DNA of 7,306 nucleotides from Burkholderiales bacterium (GTDB taxonomy: Bacteria > Pseudomonadota > Gammaproteobacteria > Burkholderiales > Usitatibacteraceae), in assembly GCA_014378085.1 (NCBI GenBank), contig JACMOJ010000490.1, positions 1 to 7,306 of the forward strand, read 5' to 3'. Below are positions 1-5,806 of the stretch, piece by piece (within the stretch, counting starts at the first letter, position 1; each line of letters opens with the position of its first letter). Made by a program: the position numbers and the translations under genes. The notes beneath the pieces were generated by a model that was not told the DNA's origin, did not search any database, and worked only from the letters and a program-made list of their open reading frames with translations.

Positions 1-2
1 TC

Positions 3-143
3 CTTAAGTTGTACGGCTACACCAGCGACGAAGGCGGTATCCGCCATGCGATGATAAACGAACCAGAAATTTCATTAGCCGATGCACGGTACTTCTTGTT
101 GTCATGCACCTCTTTTGTCAACTACCTAAAATCGCATTTGTAG
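3..143 (+). CDS. C-terminal fragment of AbiJ/HEPN-like protein (5' end outside window)
   Basis: An open frame enters from the left edge and ends at TAG 141-143, giving 46 visible residues. The stretch contains GYTSDEGGIRHA, then an acidic patch (EPEISLADAR), and ends in a helical FLLSCTSFVNYLKSH segment. I recognise this pattern from the C-termini of proteins annotated as AbiJ-related or HEPN-containing abortive-infection proteins. The assignment is from memory of the motif, and the N-terminal part that would settle it is not in the window. HEPN proteins are often RNases used in phage defence, but the presumed catalytic part is not visible here, so activity is inference. The stop lies 3 bp before an attC-like element and the gene points the same way as the toxin-antitoxin pair that follows, as expected for integron cassettes. 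Confidence 0.55.
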   Translation, partial: LKLYGYTSDEGGIRHAMINEPEISLADARYFLLSCTSFVNYLKSHL

Positions 144-146
144 AAA

Positions 147-228
147 GCCTAACTCGGCGGTCAAAATTGCTCCCTTCGGTCGCTGGACGGCGCAAAAACG
201 CGCCGCCGTTTACCGTAAACGGTTGGCC
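147..228 (+). repeat. attC-like integron recombination site
   Basis: The element starts with GCCTAAC (147-153), a perfect R'' box (RYYYAAC), and ends with GTTGGCC (222-228), a degenerate R' box (GTTRRRY expected; GTT kept). A 5-nt spacer separates R'' from the L''-like GGTCAAAA (159-166). This can pair with TTTACC (209-214) if C162 is left unpaired, which matches the extrahelical base typical of attC. The centre folds as CGGCGC (188-193) with GCGCCG (200-205) around an A-rich loop. A further palindrome, CCGTTTAC-C-GTAAACGG, covers 206-222. Length (82 bp), order of boxes and position just after a stop codon all fit attC. The imperfect R' box suggests a decayed or poorly active site. No integrase gene is in the window. 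Confidence 0.6.
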
Positions 229-245
229 ATCAAAAATTGGAAATG

Positions 246-274
246 TTGCATGTTGTACGGCAATGCCGTAGTAT
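246..274 (+). promoter_or_regulatory. Promoter of the toxin-antitoxin operon
   Basis: A -35 box TTGCAT (246-251) and a -10 box TAGTAT (269-274) are separated by 17 bp, the ideal sigma-70 spacing. Transcription would start near 280-282, at or next to the toxin ATG (281), so the message may be leaderless. No Shine-Dalgarno sequence is visible before that ATG, which agrees with this. Confidence 0.5.
256..270. promoter_or_regulatory. Inverted-repeat operator of the toxin-antitoxin operon
   Basis: TACGGC-AAT-GCCGTA is a perfect inverted repeat with 6-bp arms and a 3-bp centre. It fills the spacer between the -35 and -10 boxes and ends 10 bp before the toxin start. This is where the HTH antitoxin would be expected to bind for autorepression, as is known for HigA-type antitoxins. 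Binding itself is inferred. Confidence 0.5.
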
Positions 275-280
275 TGTTGA

Positions 281-595
281 ATGCGCACGGTTGCCGAAAC
301 ACCAATGTTCCGGCGATACGCTGACGAAATTTGGACCGAGGATGAACGGCTTGCATTCATTTCATGGATCGCACTTAACCCCCTCGCTGGAGCATTGATT
401 CCGGGCACCGGAGGTTGTCGAAAGGTGCGTTGGTCACGCGCGGGAATGGGCAAGCGTGGTGGAGCAAGGGTCATTTACTTTAACCCGAGTGAAACTACCC
501 TATGGCTGTTGATTGTTTACACAAAGTCAAAATTTGACAATCTGCCAGGACTATTTCTGGCGAAATTGAGACTGGAGATTGAAGATGCCTTCTGA
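281..595 (+). CDS. RelE/HigB-family toxin of a type II TA module
   Basis: 104 residues, the normal length for this family (Pfam RelE, HigB2-like). The core reads IPGTGGCRKVRW (40-51), then SRAGMGKRGGARVIYF (52-67), then a hydrophobic strand LWLLIVY (74-80) and the basic TKSKFDNLP (81-89). These features are typical of toxins annotated as RelE/ParE-family partners of NadS antitoxins. Relatives are mRNA interferases, many cutting mRNA at the ribosome. The basic residues R50, R54, K58, R59 and R63 lie where such toxins contact RNA, but I cannot assign the catalytic set. ATG 281 is chosen because MRTVAETPxF is the usual beginning of the family. The gene comes before its antitoxin, and its last 11 bp overlap it. 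The frame is intact, so the module is probably functional. Confidence 0.88.
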   Translation: MRTVAETPMFRRYADEIWTEDERLAFISWIALNPLAGALIPGTGGCRKVRWSRAGMGKRGGARVIYFNPSETTLWLLIVYTKSKFDNLPGLFLAKLRLEIEDAF

Positions 596-866
596 AACCA
601 AAAAATTTCAACAGGACTTGTTGGAATCCGTTCGTCAAATGCGGCGCGGCCAGGTTGCTCGTAGCACAAAAGTGAAGTTGCCTTCCGCAGCGGAGGCCCG
701 TATGCGCATGGGACTGTCACAGCAAGATTTTGCCGAGCTTCTCGGCGTCTCGCCGCGCACTCTTCAAGATTGGGAGCAGGGGCGGCGAGAGCCAACGGGG
801 GCTGCCCGAATGTTGTTAAAGGTCGCGGTAAAGCATCCGGGTGTGCTCCGAAAAATGGCGCCTTAA
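585..866 (+). CDS. NadS-like HTH (XRE) antitoxin
   Basis: 93 residues from ATG 585. This start is preferred over the in-frame TTG at 579 because GGAG (574-577) sits 7 bp upstream, inside the toxin coding sequence. The N-terminal helix with LLESVRQMRRGQ (12-23) matches the beginning of NadS-type antitoxins. An XRE/Cro-type helix-turn-helix follows at about residues 44-68, with LSQQDFAELLGVSPRTLQDW (44-63), then EQGRREPTGAARMLLKVA. The protein should neutralise the preceding toxin and bind DNA to repress the operon, with the inverted repeat at 256-270 as the obvious target. Overlapping frames suggest coupled translation. The family assignment is firm; the operator pairing is inferred. Confidence 0.88.
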   Translation: MPSETKKFQQDLLESVRQMRRGQVARSTKVKLPSAAEARMRMGLSQQDFAELLGVSPRTLQDWEQGRREPTGAARMLLKVAVKHPGVLRKMAP

Positions 867-956
867 TGCAACATTTCGTTCCTGCGGACGAGCGAAGAGC
901 CCCGTGCCGTTGAACTCAAATGATTACAAAAACATCAAAGGTGCATAGCACGACGA

Positions 957-2039
957 CTACGAAAGCTCGTGCATCAGCGCGAGCGCTGTGGCGAATACAA
1001 TCAACGCACCGCCCTGATGCGCAGCGCCAAGTGCCACGGGCACGTGCAACAACAACGTGGCGACGCCAAGCGTGAACTGCATCACGATGGCGACGAGCAG
1101 ACAATGCGCCGCGAGGCGCGCACCTGAGGACACAGGTGACTTCACCGTCTTCCACCACAGAACTGGTATCAGTATCGCCAGCGTCCACGCAATCATGCGG
1201 TGATCAAACTGGACGGTGGCGATGTTGCCAATGAAATTGGCGTACCACGGCTCGATCAGAAACATGTCCGGCGGGATGATGTAGCCATGCATCAACGGGA
1301 ACGTGTTGTAGGCGAGGCCCGCGCGCAATCCAGCAACCAGCCCACCGGAGAGCACCATTAAAAACACCAGCCCGGCCAGCCATTGCGAGAATCGCGCAAG
1401 TGCCGGTGGCGCCTGCAACCTTGAACTACGTGGCGACAACAAATCAAGCGCGACCCAGAACTGTGCTGCGAATATAAGAAAGGCCAAACCCAGATGCGCC
1501 GTCAGCCGGAGATGGCTCACGCGAGGCTCATCGACCAGGCCGCTCTTGACCATGTACCAGCCCATGGCACCCTGCAACGCACCGAGCAGAAATATACCGC
1601 CGAGCTTCCACGCCAGCGTGCCGCGTGCCGCGCCGCGCCACAAGAAATATACCAAGGGCACGAAGAACACGACGCCGATCAGACGTCCCAGCAGGCGATG
1701 AAAATACTCCCACCAGAAAATTCCCTTGAATTCGGCGACGCCCATATCGAAGTTGCGTAACTTGAATTCAGGTGTCAGTTGGTACTTCTGGAACATCGCT
1801 TGCCATTCGATATCATTCAGTGGCGGGAGGGTGCCGATGAACGGTTGCCACTCGACGATCGAGAGCCCCGAATGCGTGAGGCGGGTGACCCCGCCGACGA
1901 CGACCATGGCGAACACCATTGCGCAACACAGCAGAAGCCAAATCCCGATGGCGCGGGGTGCAACGACTGTCGGCACGGCCGAAGCATTGGCGCGGGGGTA
2001 AGGCTCGGTCATCACATTCGAGTTGCTCATCGTACTCAT
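957..2039 (-). CDS. ctaA: Heme A synthase (COX15/CtaA type 2)
   Basis: An integral membrane protein of 360 residues with about eight hydrophobic helices. It oxidises the C8 methyl group of heme O to the formyl group of heme A, the cofactor of aa3-type cytochrome oxidases. Family hallmarks are RLTHSGLSIVEW (53-64), WWEYFHRLLGR (109-119), RLTAHLGLA (178-186), GLRAGLAYNTFPLM (237-250), FDHR (278-281) and GAAHQGGAL (338-346). E111 and the histidines H114, H182, H280 and H341 correspond to the conserved heme-ligand and catalytic residues known from CtaA. ATG 2039 has AAGGA 10 bp upstream; in-frame ATGs at 2030 and 2012 are less well placed. The leader contains TCAATTATC twice (2043-2051, 2054-2062). 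Unusually, no coxB, coxA, ctaG or ctaB gene is adjacent: the downstream side is taken by accessory DNA in the opposite direction. Confidence 0.95.
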   Translation of the reverse strand: MSTMSNSNVMTEPYPRANASAVPTVVAPRAIGIWLLLCCAMVFAMVVVGGVTRLTHSGLSIVEWQPFIGTLPPLNDIEWQAMFQKYQLTPEFKLRNFDMGVAEFKGIFWWEYFHRLLGRLIGVVFFVPLVYFLWRGAARGTLAWKLGGIFLLGALQGAMGWYMVKSGLVDEPRVSHLRLTAHLGLAFLIFAAQFWVALDLLSPRSSRLQAPPALARFSQWLAGLVFLMVLSGGLVAGLRAGLAYNTFPLMHGYIIPPDMFLIEPWYANFIGNIATVQFDHRMIAWTLAILIPVLWWKTVKSPVSSGARLAAHCLLVAIVMQFTLGVATLLLHVPVALGAAHQGGALIVFATALALMHELS

Positions 2040-2105
2040 CGGTCAATTATCCTTCAATTATCGGTCATCGATTGGACAGCAGTGTCAGCCAAAGTTCCAC
2101 ACCTT

Positions 2106-2120
2106 TCAACTGCCAGTTGA
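2106..2120. promoter_or_regulatory. Perfect inverted repeat upstream of ctaA
   Basis: TCAACTG-C-CAGTTGA has 7-bp arms and a 1-bp centre. It lies 67-81 bp before the ctaA start codon and overlaps a weak -35-like TTGAAA on the minus strand. It could be an operator for ctaA. No protein can be assigned to it. Confidence 0.35.
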
Positions 2121-2400
2121 TCACAATGACTGTGTTTTTCTTTCGGCATATCAATGAAATTTGGGACCCGTCTTCTGGCAATGTCAATACACGAGGGGAC
2201 GCTACTATTTAGCGAGGCGCCGTGAAATTTTTGCCAGTTCGTTTCACCATGTCAGGCCGAGATCTCCAGCTCACAGCACCAGCCTTCTTTCCATCTGTAC
2301 GCAACTGTCCAGTAATGTCAGCCACCTCTTGCGTTACGACGCGACCGGAAATGCCATCATTCCCACAAGCTGCGGCAAACGTCTCACCGATGCGCCGGGT

Positions 2401-2616
2401 AACATGTTAAATACGGACGCGGAGTTCAAACGCGGCCCACGAAATTGGCTTGCGGACAAAATAATTGCGTTGGTTGCGTACATCGCAATTGGCACCACCT
2501 CATTGAAACGAGGCGCCACTAAAACACAGCCTGCATGCACCTTCTGCGCGGCGCTCGCGGTTTTTTTGTACGTCGGGTTGGTGGCGATAACGGAACGGGC
2601 AATGGTGTTTTCGTAG
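2401..2616 (+). pseudogene. SirB2-like membrane protein remnant
   Basis: The frame ending at TAG 2614-2616 carries NWLADKIIALVAYIAIG, then TTSLKRGATK and AALAVFLYVGLVAITERAM. This matches the last part of SirB2-family proteins, where W-L-x-x-K opens a membrane helix, a G-x-x-x-LKRG loop follows and a final helix ends near the C-terminus. Intact SirB2 proteins are about 125-130 residues with four membrane helices and a conserved KxxH near the start. Here the same frame upstream is not hydrophobic, and I find no first half in any plus frame. The short run from ATCATTCCC (2356-2364) may be a damaged trace of the IIPHVxD segment. No ribosome binding site or plausible start is seen. I read this as a decayed gene with an intact 3' part; an expressed divergent protein is less likely. 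Confidence 0.5.
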
Positions 2617-2853
2617 CCGGCGCTGTGTCATCGAGGTCTTTGCGGTACGTCATTTTTCCTGGGAAACCAAGACAACGCGTGCAAATTCGTTCCACGCACG
2701 AAGAATAGCGAAAAACTTTGCCGATAACATTTGCTTCCGTCAGTGGCCACTTGAACAGTGTTGTGTAGATGCGCTGGACTACCGGGGTGACGCGTTCAAT
2801 ATTCGCGTACAGCCGTGGGCCCTGCATTTGTAGTCGCTTGACTTCAGTAAGGT

Positions 2854-2868
2854 TTTACGCAACGTAAA
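2854..2868. promoter_or_regulatory. Perfect inverted repeat upstream of the protease operon
   Basis: TTTACG-CAA-CGTAAA has 6-bp arms and a 3-bp centre and lies 128 bp before the first gene of the operon. A -35-like TTGACT (2838-2843) precedes it, but no good -10 box follows at 16-18 bp. It is a candidate operator of unknown regulator. Confidence 0.35.
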
Positions 2869-2996
2869 TGACGATATTCCTTATTTGAAAACACCATTGC
2901 CCCCCCCATGTTCTTCATCTCGGGTAAAGCCTGACAACCCTTCGACGTGTGAGCCGGTAGTGATCGGTTCGCTGGTCTCACAGGAGAACAAATATT

Positions 2997-3578
2997 ATGT
3001 GGAAGCCATTTGCGATTTTTATTTTGTTTGTGTGCAACACGCTCGGTGCAAGCACTGCCAGCGCAGTCTCCTTTGAGCCCAGAGACTTTGACGCATTAGC
3101 GGTGGAAGCGGACCAAGTCGTCATCGGCACGGCCGTGGCGACAAATTCGCGACGCACCGGTACCCGCGAGATTGTCACCGATTACCGTTTTAATAATCTG
3201 GAAATCGTCAAGGGGACGGTGCTAACCACTTCCCTAACACTGACAATGCTTGGCGGCACAGTTGGAACTGACACCTTGACAGTGGCAGGGGCGCCCACAT
3301 TCCAGAAGGGCATCCGCTATCTCGTGTTTATCGCCGGGAATAACACCGTGATGTTTCCGCTTGTTGGAGGACAACAAGGCATCTTCCAGATACGCATGGA
3401 GGCATCAACCGGTATTTCGCGCGTTCATGATTACGCTGGCCGGGCGGTGACCCGATTGCCTGGTGGCAAGGCCCACGATTTAATAGACCACCTGGACGTA
3501 GACGCGGGCGAACCGCTCACCGAAGCCGTCTTTGTCGATGCCATTCGCGCCAAAGTGGCGCAACTGAACGCAAAATGA
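2997..3578 (+). CDS. Exported protein paired with matrixin protease
   Basis: 193 residues. The first 23 form a signal peptide: MWK, a hydrophobic core FAIFILFVC, and a probable cut after ASA (21-23). The mature part starts with FDALAVEADQVVIGTAV (31-47), then a strand TDYRFNNLEIVKG (61-73), LTMLGGTVG (82-90), VAGAPTFQKGIRYLVFI (96-112) and VGGQQGIFQI (123-132). I recall this order (an "ADxVVxGTV" opening, a "VKG" turn, "GGTVG", a "FxxGxxYLVF" strand and "GxxQGxFxI") from unnamed exported proteins often encoded next to matrixin-type proteases; no domain name or function is known to me. AGGAGA (2982-2987) stands 9 bp before the ATG. The stop TGA overlaps the ATG of the protease gene (ATGA, 3575-3578), so the two are almost certainly co-translated. 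An inhibitor, folding helper or processing partner of the protease is plausible but unproven. Confidence 0.8.
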   Translation: MWKPFAIFILFVCNTLGASTASAVSFEPRDFDALAVEADQVVIGTAVATNSRRTGTREIVTDYRFNNLEIVKGTVLTTSLTLTMLGGTVGTDTLTVAGAPTFQKGIRYLVFIAGNNTVMFPLVGGQQGIFQIRMEASTGISRVHDYAGRAVTRLPGGKAHDLIDHLDVDAGEPLTEAVFVDAIRAKVAQLNAK

Positions 3579-5806
3579 GCATCAAATTTGGCACCGCGAT
3601 CACGCGGTTTCTAATCGCTGTAGGCGTCGCCATGGGAGTCGTCTCCGGCGACGCGCAGGCGTATTCGCTGATGGATGTTGTGCCTGGTGGGCGTTTGAGA
3701 ATGAGCCTTGCGATGCAGGCGATCGTCGGCAATCAACCTGTCAGCGATGCGATGGCGCAATGGAACCAGGTGGGTATCGGACCCGGACAGGATCATGCTT
3801 TCTTTATCGGGCAAGCATCCAGCACCGCCGGCAGTTGTGGGCGCAATCAGCAAAACGAAGTCACCTGGTCGGCTAACAATTGCGGACTCGCCTTCGGTAG
3901 CAGCACGCTCGCGGTGACGACCACATGGTCATCGTCGGGCAAAGTTGTTGAAGTCGATGTGTTATTTAACAACACCAAGACCTGGAGCGCGTACAGCGGG
4001 CCGCTCAAATTCAACACCAATGGCACTGCGATCAATGACCTCACACGGGTCGCACTCCACGAACTGGGACACGCGGCCGGCCTGGATCATCCCGACGAAG
4101 CCGGGCAATCAGTCAGCGCAATTATGAATAGTCGAATCAGCAGTATTTATACGCTTCAGGCTGACGACATCGCCGGCGCTCACGCCCTCGCATGGCAGGT
4201 TGCGGCTTCCGTTGGCGTCCCGGTTTGCAGCCTGACGGCGTCGCCGTCTTCAATTACTGTGGGCGGCACCTCAACGCTGGTGGCCTCGTGCTCGCCATCG
4301 GCCACTTCTTATGCCTGGATCAATACCGGCTTTTACAGTAATGCATCGACAGGCGTCGTTTCCCCCTCGCTCTCGACGACTTTCGCGGTGACGGGATTTA
4401 ACGCGGCTGGTGGAGGCAATTCCGCGAGCGCATTAGTGTCCGTTGCAACTGCCGTTGTGCGTCCGGATCTGGAGGTGTTGAGCGTTAGCGGCCCCAATAA
4501 CGCGAATGTGGGTGGGCAAATCAACGTTTCTGGTGCAATTGCCAACAAAGGTGGCGGCACGACATCAACTTTTCGGGTTGGCTTTTATTTGTCTAACGAT
4601 AACGCCATCAACGTCGGCGATTATCTTATTGGCTCCTGCAATTTTGCCGGCGGGTTTTTATCGGGACAGTCTGGCACGTGCGAGGGAGCATTGAACGTGC
4701 CCGCGAGTATCGCCGCAGGAACCTATTATCTTGGCGCCATCATCGACGATACATTTACCGTTAGCGAAAGCGATGAATCCAACAATATCAAGCTCGCATC
4801 GTCAGGGACCATCGTCATTGCTTCTGCCATAACGCAAGTGCCCGTCTGCACGCTAACTGCAACACCGGCCTTGATCAGTGCGGGCGGCTCGTCCACATTA
4901 ACGGCGTCATGTTCGCCCGCCGCAACAACCCACGCCTGGACCAACACGGGCTTTGCGCCAAACGCCGCCAGTGGCGTCGTTTCGCCTTTCGTAACGACTA
5001 GCTATTCAGTCGCTGGCATCAATGCCGCTGGCGCCGGCAGCCCTGCCAGCGTCAATGTTTCAGTAGCTGGTATGGCAGCCAATTACACCGACCTTTGGTG
5101 GGCTGGTAGCGTGGAAAACGGATGGGGCCTGTCAATAAACCAGCATGGCAACGCGCTATTCAGCGTGCTGTACGCATACGACAGCGCCGGCAAGCCGGTG
5201 TGGTATGTAATCTCGACCGGTACCTGGGACAGCGCGTTCACGACGTATACAGGCCTGGTCCACCAGCCGACATCGGCACCACTCAGTGCGTACACGCCTA
5301 CAAGCTTCGTGCCGGGCGCTGCGATCGGGAACGTTAACATCACCTTCACCAGCAACTCGACGGCCGTGTTGCGATACACGATCAACGGAATAACAGCGCA
5401 GAAGACAATACAGCGGCAGATTTTTGGTTACGGCGTCGCGCCGATAGCTGTAGGCGATATGTGGTGGGGTGGCACGACGCAAGACGGGTGGGGAATCAGC
5501 ATTACTCAACAATCGGCAATCCTGTTCGGCGCGTGGTTCACTTACGGCCCGGACGGCCGCGTGGCGTGGTACGTATTACCGAACGGGACCTGGAATGGCA
5601 CGACCTATTCCGGGCCGTTTTACAGTACATCCGGGTCAGCTTGGCTTGGCGCAGCGTACGACGCCAGCAAGCTAACCGTTAGCGAGACGGGGACCATGAG
5701 CTTGAGTTTCAACGGCAGCAACAGCGCAATCATGACTTACACATTCACCAGCGGGCCGTTTGCGGGAACGACGCAGAGTAAGCAGATCGTGCGTCAGGCA
5801 TTTTGA
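3575..5806 (+). CDS. Secreted matrixin-like zinc metalloprotease, multidomain
   Basis: 743 residues. A signal peptide (1-29, probable cut after DAQA) is followed by a protease domain to about residue 210. HELGHAAGLDH (162-172) is the HExxHxxGxxH zinc site of metzincins: H162, H166 and H172 bind zinc and E163 is the catalytic base. AIMNSRI (182-188) supplies the Met-turn (M184). C88 and C103 may form a disulfide. Then come an Ig-like module (215-291), a CARDB domain (about 296-415, with PDLEV, SGAIANKGGGTTSTF and SDESNN), a second copy of the module (422-498) and two tandem C-terminal WW/GWG repeats (506-617, 628-743). The protein should be exported and bind surfaces or substrates through its tail. 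I see no separate propeptide or cysteine switch, so latency may be controlled differently, possibly by the preceding gene product. No LPXTG motif, late membrane segment or clear sorting tag is visible. Confidence 0.92.
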   Translation: MSIKFGTAITRFLIAVGVAMGVVSGDAQAYSLMDVVPGGRLRMSLAMQAIVGNQPVSDAMAQWNQVGIGPGQDHAFFIGQASSTAGSCGRNQQNEVTWSANNCGLAFGSSTLAVTTTWSSSGKVVEVDVLFNNTKTWSAYSGPLKFNTNGTAINDLTRVALHELGHAAGLDHPDEAGQSVSAIMNSRISSIYTLQADDIAGAHALAWQVAASVGVPVCSLTASPSSITVGGTSTLVASCSPSATSYAWINTGFYSNASTGVVSPSLSTTFAVTGFNAAGGGNSASALVSVATAVVRPDLEVLSVSGPNNANVGGQINVSGAIANKGGGTTSTFRVGFYLSNDNAINVGDYLIGSCNFAGGFLSGQSGTCEGALNVPASIAAGTYYLGAIIDDTFTVSESDESNNIKLASSGTIVIASAITQVPVCTLTATPALISAGGSSTLTASCSPAATTHAWTNTGFAPNAASGVVSPFVTTSYSVAGINAAGAGSPASVNVSVAGMAANYTDLWWAGSVENGWGLSINQHGNALFSVLYAYDSAGKPVWYVISTGTWDSAFTTYTGLVHQPTSAPLSAYTPTSFVPGAAIGNVNITFTSNSTAVLRYTINGITAQKTIQRQIFGYGVAPIAVGDMWWGGTTQDGWGISITQQSAILFGAWFTYGPDGRVAWYVLPNGTWNGTTYSGPFYSTSGSAWLGAAYDASKLTVSETGTMSLSFNGSNSAIMTYTFTSGPFAGTTQSKQIVRQAF
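4217..4447 (+). repeat. Ig-like module, copy 1 (inside the protease)
   Basis: Residues 215-291 start VPVCSLTASP and contain LVASCSPSAT, YAWINTGF and GVVSPSLSTTFAV. By hand alignment they share 48 of 77 residues with 422-498, without gaps. The two cysteines (C218, C239) are kept in both copies and may form a disulfide in a small beta-sandwich. Confidence 0.75.
4460..4819 (+). other. CARDB domain (inside the protease)
   Basis: Residues 296-415 begin VRPDLEVLSVSGP, run through a strand with NKGGGTTSTFRVGFYLS and end in VSESDESNNI. This is the CARDB pattern, a beta-sandwich cell-adhesion-related domain common in bacterial secreted proteins. Cysteines C355 and C369 may pair. It sits between the two Ig-like copies. 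Confidence 0.75.
4838..5068 (+). repeat. Ig-like module, copy 2 (inside the protease)
   Basis: Residues 422-498 start VPVCTLTATP and mirror copy 1, including the paired cysteines (C425, C446), the AWTNTGF motif and the GVVSP turn. The DNA has diverged more than the protein, so the duplication is not recent. Confidence 0.75.
5090..5803 (+). repeat. Tandem C-terminal WW/GWG domains (inside the protease)
   Basis: Residues 506-617 and 628-743 are two divergent copies of one domain. Each opens with D-L/M-WW, followed by NGWGLSI or DGWGISI, a strand to a Y-D/G-P-x-GKP or GRV turn, then VWYV or AWYV, GTW and TYTG or TYSG. Each closes with an alternating strand ending QRQIF or VRQAF. I know similar tryptophan-rich repeats from secreted proteins of beta- and gammaproteobacteria, but no domain name or function. 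A surface- or carbohydrate-binding role is a guess from the aromatic residues. Confidence 0.65.

Larger units (their letters stand above)
2040..2996. other. 957-bp stretch without an intact gene
   Basis: This stretch separates ctaA (leftward) from the protease operon (rightward). It should hold both promoters, but I find no convincing sigma-70 pair for either. On the ctaA side, TTTCAA at 2104-2109 reads TTGAAA on the minus strand, with only a weak GACACT 17 bp further on. The stretch also holds two perfect inverted repeats (2106-2120 and 2854-2868), the SirB2-like remnant (2401-2616), a T7 run near 2561-2567 and a C8 run at 2900-2907. The part from 2617 to about 2850 has a 102-codon minus-strand frame (2827 to 2519) with no ribosome binding site. 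I do not recognise its product and do not call it a gene. Confidence 0.6.

Noticed and set aside
867..915. Possible second attC after the antitoxin: GTTGAAC (909-915) fits R', and TTCGTTC/GAGCGAA (875-896) forms a hairpin.
   Set aside because: The left box ATGCAAC violates RYYYAAC, the inner L boxes do not pair, and the element would be only about 49 bp. As a terminator, the hairpin lacks a T-run on either strand.
2519..2827. 102-codon minus-strand open frame in the ctaA-protease gap.
   Set aside because: It overlaps the SirB2-like remnant, has no ribosome binding site, shows low-complexity Pro/Arg-rich sequence at its end, and matches no family I can name.
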